A DNA stretch of 64,000 nucleotides from Spirodela intermedia (lineage: Eukaryota; Streptophyta; Magnoliopsida; Alismatales; Araceae). Every line of letters begins with the position of its first letter. Position 1 is the stretch's first letter. The notes under the pieces were generated by a model that did no database searches, was not told the origin of the DNA, and saw nothing but the letters and a program-made list of their open reading frames with translations. The position numbers were made by a program, and so were the translations under genes. Location: the NCBI GenBank assembly GCA_902729315.2, contig LR746281.1, positions 687,001-751,000 of the forward strand, read 5' to 3'. Positions 11,634 through 24,113 of this stretch are shown here, in pieces.

Positions 11634-13150
11634 ATTTTTCCTGTTGTTTACGCTGGAGCCTTGTGGGGCAGCCCAGAGTCCTCTCTATGGGCAGCCACGG
11701 TGGCGTACCCACCACGTCTACACTCCATTGAGTTCCTCCACAACATAGTTTCCATTTTTTATTACCCACTAACTTCACGTGGTGGAAGTCGCATGAAGAA
11801 GAATTTATCTTTAAAGAATCTACGAAACATAATTTCAATGAATAAAATCAGGCCACGGATCCATGTAACTTAGAACTTTCAATCTTTGACTCCTCAACGA
11901 TATGTTGGATTGACCTTTTACCCTACAAAGATCAAAAAATTCACTTGAATCTACAAGGAGTTGATTAAATCTAATAATAAAGAGAAGATAATTTTGGTTG
12001 GGCTCTCTCTAGGAAGACAGGTCAATTTTTTAACAGTATTTTCAAACAGATTCAAAGCTCAATTTGAAATTGATTTATTTATAAATAAAACGTAATAAAA
12101 GCGATAATAATAACTTACTTAATGCATGACATGTTTACCACGTATTGTCATCGTCGCCCGTCCTTCAGGCTTTCAAGCCCTCTGATCCCCTAATATTAGA
12201 CTAATTTTTGTTTCCATGCATGCTCTGATGTCGTCATATGATGAAGCTCTCTCTCTCTCTCTCTCTCCCCACATCTGATGACGGCGGGGCCCCGTGAGGA
12301 GTCGTCTCCCCGGGCAACGAACGCGGTGGCTGGCGAGACACGTTCAAGAGCCCCCGTGGTCCGCCACGAGGTCAATGAAGACGGAGATGAACGACATCAC
12401 GAGTGCAACCCACGCGCGAAAGAATAAGTCCACGACACAGGCATTCCCTCTCGCCGACTCCAGCGATCCCCTCACAGCCGTCCGTCGCAGATCGAAGTCG
12501 GCGTTCCCTAAAAAGTCAAAATGTGGCGTCATACTCTTATAATTCTCCGGCGGGGGCTGCTACACTGTTTCGGAAAGTTATCATTCTTTAAAAGATTAAG
12601 GCAAAATAATACTACTCTGTGACGCAGAAGCCATTATATCCATTATATTCTTTACGGCATTATCGGGAATGATGACTTCTAGAAGACATTGACCCCCTCC
12701 CTCTCTCTCTTCCCCCGTTTCACATTTGACTTTTTAGTGTCCGCATCAGAGCAACCCGCTTCGGTTCTCTATCAGCTATCGCTGCAGCTAAATATTCAAC
12801 CTGATCGTTTTCTCCTCGTCTTTATTATAATGTTTGCATCCGGGGAGTCTCATCAAGCAGTGATTTTTGAAGGGTTTAATTACTAAACGAGGGTGCTTCA
12901 GGGAGGCTATATTCATCAAGAATTAATGGATCAGCTGGTTCAAAACCGCGTGTTTTTTTGAGTTGACCTGCCCGTCATCAGCGGCGTAAATATCGTCGGG
13001 AGCTTTCCGAAAGAAAGCGTGTTTCGCTGAACCAGCGCGCAGATGAGGAGTAGGTGACGGTGGAGGAGAAGACGACGACTGACTCCCCGCCTTTCCCTTC
13101 AGACTGACTGAAACAAGAGAAAGGAAGCAAGAAGGAAGAAGACGTCTCAG
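11634..13150. other. Spacer before the NHL gene
   Basis: No gene is supported. The AT-rich part (11634-12240) shows nothing. A GC-richer patch at about 12290-12540 has short ORFs on both strands, including a 62-residue - strand ORF with a hydrophobic middle that I cannot place. The last 250 bp look like the NHL promoter. Confidence 0.5.
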
Positions 13151-13155
13151 GAGTC

Positions 13156-13161
13156 TATAAA
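13156..13161 (+). promoter_or_regulatory. TATA box of the NHL gene
   Basis: TATAAA sits 90 bp upstream of the NHL start codon, which leaves room for a 5' leader of about 55-60 bp. It is the only clear TATA motif in the preceding 200 bp. Confidence 0.6.
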
Positions 13162-13245
13162 CACACGCAGGGAAGCCCTGATTTGGATCCTCCCCGAACT
13201 CGGAACAGGAAGAGGATAGGAGAGCTGTAAAACCAGAGACAGTCC

Positions 13246-14025
13246 ATGGCGGCGCACCAGAAGATCCACCCGGCGGACCTGGAGACCGGCTCCCAGGAGG
13301 CGCCGCTGGTCTCCCGCGACTCCGTCCACTCAGAGAAGGGCGACGCGGCGTCGCCGGCGACTCGCCCTCCTTTGTACCCGCGCCGCCGCCGCGCCATCCC
13401 CGTCGCCCACTCCGAGCCCCCCAAGAAGAGGAGATCCCGCTGCTGCCGCTGCCTCTGCTGGACCTTCTGCATGCTCTTGCTCTTCATCGTCCTCGTCGCC
13501 GCCACCGCCGGCATCCTCTACCTCGTCTTCCAGCCCAAGGCCCCCAAGTACTCCGTTGACCGCCTCCGCATCTCGTCGTTCAACGTAAACAACTCCGCCA
13601 GCGGCAGCTTCGACGTCAGCGCTGCCTTCAGCGTCGTCGTGACGGCGACCAACCCCAACAAGAAGATCGGCATCTTCTACGAGGAGAAGAGCCACCTTAG
13701 CGTCTGGTACGACGGCACAAACCTCTGCACCGGCAGCCTGCCGGCGTTCTACCAGGGCCACCGCAACACCACCGTCCTCACGGTGGCGCTGACCGGGCAG
13801 ACAGCGGTGGATACCAACATGATCAGATCCCTGGAGGCGCAGCGGCAGGCCGGCACCATCCCCTTGCTCTTCCGAGGCTCCGTCCCCGTGAGGGTAAAGT
13901 TTGGCGCCCTGAAGCTGTGGAAGGTCAGATTCCTGGTCAGCTGCGACATCGTGGTAAACAATCTGTCCGTCACCAACAACATCAGCATCCGGTCCAGTAG
14001 ATGCGGGTTCAAGTTCAGGATGTGA
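13246..14025 (+). CDS. NDR1/HIN1-like (NHL6-type) LEA_2 membrane protein
   Basis: Predicted plasma-membrane protein of the NHL family, whose members act in defence and stress or ABA responses; the exact role here is unknown. A single exon gives 259 residues, a normal NHL length. The order is a basic cytosolic N-terminus (RRRR about 46-49, KKRRSRCCRCLC about 60-71, with Cys that could be acylated), one membrane helix (about 72-94), then VFQPKAPKYSV and a LEA_2 beta-domain. The family NPN motif is intact (N136-P137-N138, Tyr145). N-glycosylation sequons (for example N115-N-S) lie on the outer side. The C-terminus ends SSRCGFKFRM, close to the family's CxxK/R tail. GC3 is very high, as in many monocot intronless genes. 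Confidence 0.92.
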   Translation: MAAHQKIHPADLETGSQEAPLVSRDSVHSEKGDAASPATRPPLYPRRRRAIPVAHSEPPKKRRSRCCRCLCWTFCMLLLFIVLVAATAGILYLVFQPKAPKYSVDRLRISSFNVNNSASGSFDVSAAFSVVVTATNPNKKIGIFYEEKSHLSVWYDGTNLCTGSLPAFYQGHRNTTVLTVALTGQTAVDTNMIRSLEAQRQAGTIPLLFRGSVPVRVKFGALKLWKVRFLVSCDIVVNNLSVTNNISIRSSRCGFKFRM

Positions 14026-14732
14026 TTGATCACTTAGATATCACCTCTGAGCTCTTTTTTTTCTTTTTTTCTTTTTTATTTTTGTAAATTTATCTCCGCC
14101 TACATTCTTCCAGGAGACCCATTTCCTGTTCTGCTTTGTTCTAGCATCATATACGGCGATAATTTTCGGGAATTTTCTCGGGCGTTTCTCTGGTTTTCTA
14201 CCGTCATATACGATCGATAATCGGCGGGAATTTGGTTATCATAAATCCGTTCTTAGTAGATATTATACGGAACCTTTAGTTCTCCCGTGAGAGATTAATT
14301 TGTGATGGATGTCAGACCCTGAAAAGAAGCAGGTCAGCTTCGGGCTTCAACAAAATCCAATTCTGGAAACCATGAGCCTTTCTCTCCCGATCCTCCATTG
14401 AAAATCGTATGGCGAAGAGACGGGGACGTCTTGCCATGGCATACTCGTAGAGATTCTCTCTCTCTGTGTCTTAGGTTATAGCTGCGGGCGAGGGCAGGAG
14501 AGGCACAGAAAAGGAGGGGGAGGGGGGAGGGTAAAAGAAGATATTTACAGCCCTAACGACCTTTCGCTGCGCACAAGTAAACCACCCACGAGAGAGAAAC
14601 CCACCCAGAAAGAACTCTGACCACCAGACAGGGTCGCTGCACAGCGCCTCCCCCGAACAAACTCCGCCACCGGGTGCTTAAAAACGGCCAGCTTCTCGGC
14701 CACAATAACCTCCTCCCGCCGAATCCTCACGG
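14026..14732. other. Spacer between convergent NHL and BRO1 genes
   Basis: This holds the 3' ends of two convergent genes. A T-rich tract just after the NHL stop (14050-14085) could be a poly(A)-signal environment. Nothing else is recognisable. Confidence 0.5.
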
Positions 14733-17700
14733 TTATCTGTGTCGACGATGCTCGCCCTCCTCCCCCCAGGCGGGGTCCGGCGGCGGAAGCTGGTATTCGT
14801 CAGGCGTCAGCGCCGGCACGAAGTCGGGCAGCAGCGGCGGCGCCTTCTCCGGACACCTGCGCCGGCGAAACACATCAGAGGCTTTCGCAGGACCCGGGAC
14901 GACAGAGGAGGGTAATCGGAGACCGATTGCTCGGCAAAACAATTTGGTTCCAGGAATCAGAAGAACCATAACAGGAAACCAGCACCAAGACCGAGTATTC
15001 CTTCCTCAAACCCTTCATTTCCTTGCGCTCCCATCATTAGAGCACGCATTCAATATATATGAATATATATGTACTGCTTTAGAAAGAGTTGTACATAGTT
15101 CATGTGGCTTACTTGTGGAGAACACGGAGGCCGGCGGCAGTCTGCAACGCGCGGGAAGCATCCTCGGTGATTTTCTCTGCTAAATGCTTCATAAATGGCA
15201 ACGAAGGAGGCGTCCTGCAGGGTCAATAGCATGCTTACCTCCCAGGATATGTAGAAGAACATCAATGTCTGACTTATGAAAATGGGAAATCTTTGCTAGC
15301 TAGCTGGGTCGTCGAGATTTATTTCCCTAAATGTGAGGGAATACTGGGGCCACCATATGAAGACGGCTTATGATCTGGGTTTCTCTTCCTTATTTAGGTA
15401 ACCTTGACATCGGAGGTGCCGAGTTGAATGCTTCACAGGCCCTTTTGCTTTCTCTGAGGAACCCCTCCGCTGTCTGCAGGGCGGCCACAGCTAATCCGTG
15501 GGACTTCACTTCGCTCCCCTCGTTGAGGATAAGACCATGGTAGTAGTAAGCGGCCGCCTGCCAGATAGAAGCCATGTTTGGTGAGTAGATATATATTCCC
15601 ATCATTTCTATACTCTCATTGCTTCTTCTTCTTCTTCTTCTTCTTCTTCTTCTTCTTCTTCTTCTGCTTCTTCTTCTTTTGCTTCCAGGACTTTTATTTG
15701 ATTCCGAAGATTCATGCAAATTAGAGTTGACTTTGATGATGATAGTTTTTGTTTCCATATGACGTAGAATGAGATATGGATATATATATATAGATATATA
15801 TATATATATATATATAGATATTAGATGGCTTGATCGTTTATATTTTTCCTCATTAAGATAGTGCATGCTAAAAATAGAGAGTGGAAAGTTCTACCTTGGC
15901 CTCAACATATTTCCACCTGATATACAGCCGTTGTTTTACTCCCCAGCCATTAGTAGATGGGATCTGCGTCACACTATCAAGAGCCTGTGATAAAATAATT
16001 TCAGGTGAAGGGAGAGACATTTTTCTTGGTAAAATCGGATTTAAAGCCCATTATTAGGAGCGGATAAAGAAAATATGGAGTTAGTGAGCTATGATACCTG
16101 ATTCCAATACTTCACCATTTCGCATGCAAACCTCCGTTTCACTGCCAGAGTAGCCTTCGGGCTGTCGATGGCCATTCCCAGTTGGATGTCAACACCCTTC
16201 ATCAAGAATCATCGGAGAGGGAAAGTCAACGACTGGCTGGAAAGTGTTCATCTTGCTGTTTCAGAGGGGAAGGGTGGACTTTTTTCTATTTGCATCTTGA
16301 CCCAGTGCCGGATTTCTGCTTTTCATTTCTTCTTTAACGATAATAACTTTCAGGAAAATTGAACATGTCAATAAGAGAGGGAAATATTTTTCATGATTAA
16401 TTGTTTATTCATGCTCTTAATATCTGTGTGCATTCATTCGAATTATTTTAGTGAGCATGTCTTATGCATCTTTTAGAGAGAGAAAAAGGGATGTAATCTC
16501 ATAGAGTTAGAGAGAGAAAATGATGAAAAGCCCGTGGTAGCACATTGCATATCGTCCAGTAAATTGATTGACAGAGGGAAACGGGGTACCTGTCCCAGGG
16601 CCTGTTGGCAGAGCGCTCTTAGCATCACCTCTGCTAGATCAAGAGGAAGATCTCCCCTGAATAATTGGCATTTAAGAAAATGTAAGAATATTGAAATCGG
16701 AAATTCCATGACATAAAATAAATAAATAAATAAACTTATTTGGAGGGGTAGATGGTTGACCTGAGTTGAAGAGGTAGACGAGGGAGGACGTGCTGGATAG
16801 CAAAATCCAGGTACCCAGCTGCCTTCAAGAAGACATCAATGGAAGTCCGTCTGTTTTCTGCGAGAATTGGCCCCACGTATTTGGCTAGAATAATAATAAT
16901 AACAACAATTATTAATATTATTACAAAAATTAAAATTATTGTTATTCTGATAAATGATCCCCACCTTCTAATATCTTTGGCTGGATGCGGTCAGCGCCTG
17001 GTCTAGGGAGAAGCAGCCGATTGGCCTCCAGTAGGCACAGCATGGCCATCAGATGGAGAACTGATAGCACTTCGTACCAGGCATTTGCCATGGCGGTCTC
17101 CTGCAAAGTTCATAGCTTGCGTCAACCCAGAGAAGAAATTCACCACGAATAAAGCGAGCGAGCGAGCGAGAGAGAGAGAGAGAGAGATTTGGGGGGGTGG
17201 AGGGGTGAGGGGAGCGCAGCTTGGTTGACCAGGATGACCTCGGCATCATCAACCTGGTTGACCCACGAGAATTCCACCTGGTGCACAATCTCGGTTCCTG
17301 TAAGAAGAACAAAATTCAAGCGACCATCGAGAATCAAAGAAAGGAGCTGAGAAACCTACAAAAGGTATAATTGATCGTGTCCTGAAATATCGGAGCTCAC
17401 CATCTTTAGCTAAACCCAGAAGAACCGGTAGATATTCCTCGAGAGCTTGGAGGATGTCAGCCTGCGGAAAACCAGCGCCTGCATTCAGAATTCGCTCTTG
17501 TATCAGATTTCACGTCTCCTATCCGTCGTGGTCTGTAAGAAACTTTTTACTCTTCCCGGCAAGCAACCTTGTCTTGTGGCAGTTTTCCGGCTCGGCTTGA
17601 TGGCGGCCGGAGCTTCCTGTGCGACCATGACGGCGACCCGAGTTCGCAGATCGGAAAGGCGATCCACCAAGCTCTTGGGGACGCCATGTTGAAGCAGGGG

Positions 17701-17820
17701 TGAGAAGTCAACGCCCTTGGGGATGCGCAGCCCTGAGAAGAACACCGCCACCTCCCCCATATTCTTTAGCCTTCTCCTGCGAGCTCCGGCGTCAGCCGGG
17801 GTCGATACCAGGCAACCCAT
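14733..17820 (-). CDS. BRO1-domain protein, BROX-like
   Basis: Likely endosome/ESCRT-III-associated protein: BRO1 domains bind CHMP4/SNF7 in other eukaryotes. Eleven exons: 17820-17551, 17461-17401, 17297-17239, 17100-16965, 16884-16761, 16656-16590, 16196-16098, 15984-15895, 15557-15403, 15214-15113 and 14856-14733. They join in frame to 428 residues, matching the plant BROX-like length. It starts MGCLVSTP: Gly2 and Cys3 are good myristoylation/palmitoylation candidates, so membrane anchoring is expected (inference). Family landmarks include GEVAVFFSGLRIPK, FSWVNQVDDAE, NAWYEVLSVLHLMAML, RRTSIDVFLKAAGYLDFA, LRALCQQALGQ, AAAYYYHGLILNEG and FVPALTPDEYQLP. Exon 1 uses an AGA|GTAAAA donor; the more obvious CAAG|GT seventeen bases earlier would break the frame. 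Confidence 0.93.
15622..15664. repeat. (TTC)n microsatellite in a BRO1 intron
   Basis: An uninterrupted TTC run in the 337-bp intron between exons 8 and 9. An (AT)n tract at about 15779-15822 lies in the same intron. Confidence 0.93.
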
Positions 17821-18638
17821 GGCAGATTCAGAAGTTGATTTCTGGGTGAACAGATCCGGAGCGACGATCAGATCCTTCGGGAGCAGGAGGCAGTAAATTC
17901 CCTGCAGAATGGCGGAACAAGAAGAGTGATAGCGATCAAACGGCAGGCGGATGGGGTTAACGTGGAGGGGAAGCGGCCTCCACCAAGAAAGGGAGCCGTA
18001 GTTCTTGAGGAAGAACACCTGACGAGTCGATGCTGAAGGTATTGATCTCCGGAGTTACAGACATGGCGGCATCGATAGAGAGAGAGGGAGGGAGAGAGAG
18101 AGAGAGGACTTACTTCCTGATATCTCACTGGCGGGAAGAAATGGGATCCACAGATCTGTCCCAGCGGGGAAATTGGAGCTTCGCCCGCCCCAAGAGAACT
18201 CGAATTGGCCCTCAAGTTGGAGTTACGAATATCCGTCTCCGTCTCAGAAGAAGAAGAAGAAGACGAAGACGAAGACGATGATAGAAAAGAAGGTTGGGGG
18301 ATGGCGAATGGAAGTGGGGCCGTAATGGCGACTCCACCTAATGGCGGGCAAAAGGGAGCTTTTTGAAGAGATGGGTGGGGAGCACGACGGAGGCTTCGAG
18401 CTCTCAGGCTGAGAGGGAATAACCGCCGCGGATCTGTCGGCTTCTGGGGTCTTGTCTCCCCCAACCCCCACCCCCCCCCTCCCCCACGCCGTCGTCTCCG
18501 CCGGCGGGAAAGAAACCCGCAGAGGATTCCCAGAGCCGCCTTTTCCCCCCTCAAAGCCGTTTGCATTCGCTTTTCAGGAAGCGCTTCCTCCTCCAGCGGC
18601 AGCCGAGCCGGCCACGAGAGCTGCTACATTATGCTCGC

Positions 18639-18740
18639 CACGTGTTCTCCAGTGCCTACGTCACCCGAGGTGGGTCTTGCTTACGTTTTCTACGTGGCGG
18701 GCTCCCATTGGCCCTGCTCGCGGTCGGCGCCTCCCACGTG
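18639..18740 (-). promoter_or_regulatory. G-box cluster upstream of the BRO1 gene
   Basis: Two CACGTG palindromes (18639-18644 and 18735-18740) and an ACGTGG core between them lie 0.8-0.9 kb upstream of the BRO1 start, in GC-rich promoter-like DNA. The motifs are seen; their role is inference. The 5' leader between here and 17820 probably contains an intron. Confidence 0.35.
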
Positions 18741-19815
18741 ATCCCCTCCGCACATCTCCTGGGCCTGCGACTTCGGGCCGTTATCGAAGCGGCCCACCGC
18801 GCCAATTAGCACCCACCCCCCCACCCCCGCCTTTAACTTCCCGGATGGCCCCACTGGGTGGCCTAAGCCGCTGTCAACGGTCAATTAACAAAAAGGCCGC
18901 GGCCGTTGGATCCCCATCGATCCAATCAATCAGCCGACAACCTAATTCTTTACCCAATCCAGTCAACTCAGACATTTAAGGGACGGCTTGACGACACGAA
19001 GATTCCCGCAGTGGCTGTCCGTAGGCTCAGACCTACTAAAAGTATATAAATATATTCCAATAAAGGCAATTAAATTAAAAAAACCAGGATAAGACGTTCT
19101 GCATAAGAAATTTACGATCATTAAAGTGTATAAGTTTAAATATAATTTATAAATAAAAACTTTCGGCCGCAGAAAATGACGTTTTCCTAAAATATTTAAA
19201 ATATCAGGGCCGTGATAAAAATATCAGAGTTCTATTTTCAACATTTTATATAGTCTTAGTTAAAATTAGGTGATTATAAAATGACAAATTTTCTACGCTG
19301 ATAATGATTTATTGAAAATACGCGTTTTCCTGGGTCTATTGCATTTTTATTTTTTAATTAATTTTGGAATATAATTCTTCACAGGCCATCTCGTGGGCAG
19401 CCCGCGCAGATGTCAGCGAGGAAAACGACGTGTTTATTAAAGTATTAAATTATTTTAAAAATTATTTAAATTATTAAAACATCGGCGGTGTGATCGAACC
19501 GTCTCGTCCGTACAATTACATTATATTTCCATCAAATTTTCGTTTTAATAAATACCAGAGGCGAGAAAAATGGCCACTCATTGATGCTGTGATTGAACCA
19601 CTCCTTCGTACACCAGTATTTCTTTATATAATATCATGATAGTTATTATTTCCCACGGGGAATGTATTTTTTTATTTTATAATTCATTTCGTTATCGAAT
19701 GAACTGTAGGAGCAATTATTTATGTTCTAAGATGATATGTCCAGCCCTTCGTGTGGAATTGTACAAGAGAGTGAAATAGTCATAAGCTTGTAGGTATGAA
19801 TATATATATATATAT

Positions 19816-19858
<43 letters not shown>

Positions 19859-20097
19859 ATTGAGAAAATAAAAATGAACAATACAAACTTGTGACATTTT
19901 TTGAGTATTTAAATGCGGCAAGAAAGGCAAAAGGTTTCACGTGCATGAATATAAAATATTTTTACTGTAGATAAGCTCCAGAACCGGAGTTGCCTTCTTG
20001 TCCGACCGTCCGACCACGCATGCTCCGCCCCTGGCTCCTCCCCCAACACCGGCTCTCCCCCGCCGTGTCCCGCGGAGGGCGGCACGGCACCCAGAGG

Positions 20098-20135
<38 letters not shown>

Positions 20136-20584
20136 ATCTATCTCTACTCTCTCACAGTGGTCTTTTGATCCCCTCGTGTCTCTCCAGTTAACGTTGGTCA
20201 CTTCGAATGTCCTCACGTCCACAGTTACCACGTGACCACTTGCTCCCATTTCCTGTGGCTCTGAAGCCATTCACCGCTGGTTCAGCGCAGTGCATCAATC
20301 TCTCACTTGCGGTAGATAGAGATAGAAATGGAGATAGAGATAGATAGATAGACAGGTAGAGAGAGATAGAGAGAGAGAGGATGGGAGCATGTTGCTACCG
20401 TCCCGTCCAGTGTCAGCCCCGAGAATGCGATAGATCGGCCCTGCAGGGAGAACCAAAACCCATCTTCACTTGAAAACTTCCGCCCCACTTCCTCCTCTTT
20501 CTCACTCTAAAAAGCGATACTCTCAGGGCAGCTCTTCCGGGCTTCCATCTTTCTCACTCATTGGTTATCGTCTTCGTGGGGGCG
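18741..20584. other. Spacer with microsatellites
   Basis: AT-rich spacer without coding signal. It carries (AT)n(GA)n at about 19798-19854, (CT)n at 20099-20131 and GATA/GA runs at 20310-20380. The last 150 bp lead into the small gene that follows. Confidence 0.5.
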
Positions 20585-20803
20585 ATGGCACCGGCAGTGG
20601 TGGCGGGGTTGGCGGGGTGGCGGCCGTGTTCTGTGCTAGATAAAGGGAAGAGGGGCCTCCAGAGGCTGTTCCGGCGAGTTCGGGCGGAGATACGGCGGCA
20701 GGTGAGCGATGGCTGTTCCGGCAAGCGCCGCTTCAGCTCCCACTACGACGCCTTCAGCTATTCCCTCAACTTCGACAACGGCGACTCCGTCTTCTTCCGC
20801 TGA
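20585..20803 (+). CDS. Small plant protein of 72 residues, function unknown
   Basis: A compact intronless ORF starting at ATG 20585. Features in order are a short hydrophobic N-terminus (MAPAVVAGLAGW), a basic amphipathic middle (KGKRGLQRLFRRVRAEIRRQ), and an aromatic/acidic tail (SSHYDAFSYSLNFDNG, ending VFFR). The tail resembles a short motif (YD-FSY-LNFD-G) that I associate with small uncharacterised plant proteins, but I cannot name a family or function. GC3 is high and the ORF is flanked by CT-rich leader and trailer sequence like other genes here. No signal peptide is convincing. Confidence 0.6.
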   Translation: MAPAVVAGLAGWRPCSVLDKGKRGLQRLFRRVRAEIRRQVSDGCSGKRRFSSHYDAFSYSLNFDNGDSVFFR

Positions 20804-20936
20804 CCCTCGCTTCTCCTACCTCTCTCCCTCTCTCTCTCTAGAATTCTAGATTCCGGTTTCTCTCCTTCTACATGCTGCACTTTTCTCCCTCCTCTTGTTT
20901 GCTCATCCGCCGGTGTAATTAAGCCTGCGTCAGTTC

Positions 20937-21025
20937 TTTCTGTTTCTGTCTCTCTATCTCTCTCTGTCTCTCTCTGTCTGTCTGTCTCTCTCGCTCTCTC
21001 TCTCTATCTCTTTCTCTCTCTCTCG
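20937..21025. repeat. CT-rich compound microsatellite
   Basis: CTCT, CTGT and CTAT units in the 3' flank of the small gene. Similar GA/CT runs occur at about 22910-22954 and 23080-23130. Confidence 0.9.
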
Positions 21026-23077
21026 CCCTTCGCTGGGGCTCTGCTGGAACAGCTAAGATATTGCTCATGGGATCTGCTGCAAATGGTCCTTCCCCTCGTC
21101 TCTGCCCGACAGCCATGGGGGGATCGCAGGAGATCACGTGGCGGGAGAGGAGGGTCCTCCGGCGTTGACTTCTCTGGTCTTCTCTCCTCCGGACAAGACA
21201 GTAGGGGCGGAGCGTCTTTCTTACCGTAAATAGATAGACCCGTTATGTGGCGACAGAGCCTCGATTCGGATCCATTTATCGACATAAAAGTAAATATATT
21301 AGAGTCTTAACGTATTCTGTCGATGATTTTATACCAAGGGGGTTTCGGAAAAGACCCAAGCCTTACCCATCTTCAAATGGTTGCGTTATAGAATCTGAAC
21401 CGTCCGTTTAATTCATTCGGTAAATCAACGGCTGGATGTGGGGGCTCTTGATCTGTGCGGCGAATTGGTGCCACTTAAGAAAGCGCGGGAAATGGGAGAT
21501 CGGTCCTCCTCCTCTTTCTCTGGTATTTCCGATCGGTCCTCCCTCGGAAAGATCCCCCTCTCCCGCCGCTCTACTGGACGATGGGCGGCGGTGCTTCGAT
21601 TGAGAGCCACCGGAGGGCGAGCACAAGCGAGGAGCCTAGTTCTGAGTTCGGATCCAGCCTCATCTCTCTGTTATTTTTGCTGCTTTTTCCATCACGGCGA
21701 ATCTAAACGATTACATTCGAAATGAGCTACGCCTAGCCGTCATCCCCAACCCCTTTTCTGTGTGTCGATTGGGGCTTGCAACTGATATGTCCTGGAAAGT
21801 TTCATCGAGATATGCAGGGACTGGCGGATTCATTTCAAGATCGAGATGAAAGTAGATTCTTCTTTTACATTCTTCCTTGCTCCGTGGATCGTGCACTATC
21901 GATTAGGTTGTTTGCACACCTATGAGCTATTGGACGTGATAATTAGGCCTTAACATTTTATCAGAATCATCCGCCGCCGATTGATTTTCAAGCTTTAAGT
22001 TCGGGGATTGGTGGGATGTTGAATGAGATCAATTTTTATATACTCATTGATCGAGCGAATCCCTTCCCCTTCCTGTCCTGTGCTTTTCACCCGCTGAGGA
22101 TTGAATCACTGACCGTTGAATGCCATGAGAGTCGGAAGGTTATCAACCTTTGGATGAGAACCCTCAGTTGTAAGAAATCGTTTTCTTTGCCAATTGAAAT
22201 TTAAGTGTTTTATATATTCTGACTTCTGCCAGACTATCCAGTGTTTTAAAGCCAATTGAAAATTCGGTATTTTCTCATCTTCATCAGATATTCTGACATC
22301 TGACAGACACTCTAGCGTAAATTTGTCTGATTATTGGACATAATGCAGGATCTAAAGATTTCTACATGCATCTTTCTATAGAGAAGTCATTCTTTTGGTG
22401 CAACTTTGATCAAGCTGTTTTGAAGTGACGTCTAATTTTATAATTTAAATTTTCTAGACATTTTTTAAAGTAGGAAATGAAAATCAATTATCAGTACATC
22501 GTTTTAAATTAAGGTGAAAAATCCAGGGTAAATAGATTATCGCGCCTTGATTTCGATTATTTTATTAGAAACTCGCTGTTGAAGATTTGAATTGGGAAAG
22601 CAGATTGACCGACTTGCACCATCCGATCCAAGTTCTCATGAATGGTCTCAGCAGCTATTATTGGAAGCTATTGCCCAGTCGTTTGGACTGGGAGAAGTAA
22701 GCTCTCAAGGGCAGTTCATATGGATCAGATTCTGCGACTCATAATGGATTCACCTTGAATATCCCCTTGGAATATATCAGCCCTAGTTCGGTTTTATTAT
22801 AATAAATGATCTGTTCTGCTCAGATTATCAGTTTCCTCGCTGAAAGAATTAGCAAATGTTGGTCTTTGTGGAGTTGTGAGGTATTACAATTTAACCTTCA
22901 TTTGAGAGATATAGATAGATAGAAAGAGAGAGAGAGAGAGGGAGAGAGAGAGAGCACGAGGGCGTCAGACCGGGCATCTACACATCAAGTCACTTGCATA
23001 ACCTCGGAGAAGATCATTCGTCTTCTCTAGGCTTTTAAAATCAACGAGGTCGTAGAAAGAGACTATGGACCATCTCA

Positions 23078-23117
<40 letters not shown>

Positions 23118-24060
23118 CTCTCTCTCTATCATTGAGGAGATCCATGGGGATGGATGCGTGTTAAAAGAGGGCGTCCATACGTCGTTAATTAGCATTTAAA
23201 CACCAACCATCAATCTCCCACCTTTCATCCTCAATTTCTTCTCTTCGACCCCTTCCACTGCCATCAACTGAACCACAGTGGGTATTTGTCTTCGGTTCAC
23301 CGGTCAACTCTTTGTCGACGTGACGGGGAGGTAACTGTACCGATCTCCGAAGCGGTGTCGAGACTTCGGGTCTTTGGACGGCCCCCTTGGCTACTCATCC
23401 TCCCCTCTTCGCCGCCGTGGGCGACGATTCGAAACCCTCGAGACCCCTGGAAGGCGAGATCGGCTCTTCCACCACAACCAGCTCTCCTTGGGGGAGATTA
23501 TGATCCTTAGAAGAAGAAGAAGAATGGGGAGAAGAGTTAGTCGCTTCGGCTTTTCCTATAATTTGCTTGGAGAAAAGCTGGGTTCAAATGTGTTGAATTG
23601 TTCCCCGTTACGTGCATTTTGTTCTTTCTAGGTATTGTTTCTTCCAGTCTCGAGAAGACTCATCGCCTGCTGCAATCAACCCGAGTAATTTGATCCCCGC
23701 CGCACCAAATTTTGTTTCGGTGCTCTGGGTGTCTGCAGCATTGCTTTTTGTGTCGTTTCTGGTGAAATATCCGTTAAAATATATTTCTATCCCTCACTGG
23801 TGCACTCCTTGTGTCACGTTAGCGTGTACAAGTCGTTTAAAACGCGTCATGTTGTGGTCGGTTCATATTCTGACTATCTGTTCATCTAGAACCCAGTTTT
23901 TTTTTTAATGCCTATCAGTTGTTCAATTTTTACCAAAATTCACACCCATAAATCATTCAGTTGAAGGTGATGGATTTTGTTTTTTGCAAATTTACGTGTA
24001 CCTCTGTCATGAAGAGATGGGGATGCCCTACTGACATGATGCTTGGCTTCCTCCTCTCAG
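21026..24060. other. Spacer and probable 5' leader region of the SNF2 gene
   Basis: No protein-coding gene is supported. The GC-rich stretch at about 23280-23520 looks like a first non-coding exon and promoter of the SNF2 gene. The 21.4-22.7 kb part has only short unrelated ORFs. Confidence 0.4.
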
Positions 24061-24113
24061 GCATCAGCTGAATTAGGCGAGAAATTTTAAGAATGGGCGC
24101 CTGTTGTGAACAG
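24061..24113 (+). other. Possible non-coding 5' leader exon of the SNF2 gene
   Basis: A 53-bp block bounded by an acceptor-like CCTCCTCTCAG and a donor-like ACAG|GTGTAT, lying between the GC-rich upstream region and the first coding exon. The coding exon itself begins after TTGCAG at 24806, which also implies a spliced leader. Splice signals only; transcript data would decide. Confidence 0.35.

Noticed and set aside
12344-12532. 62-residue - strand ORF with a hydrophobic segment
   Set aside because: It has an ATG, but no promoter, family or partner exon that I can identify; probably chance.
18452-18979. 175-residue + ORF upstream of the BRO1 gene
   Set aside because: Proline/arginine low-complexity reading of a GC-rich promoter with G-boxes; no domain.
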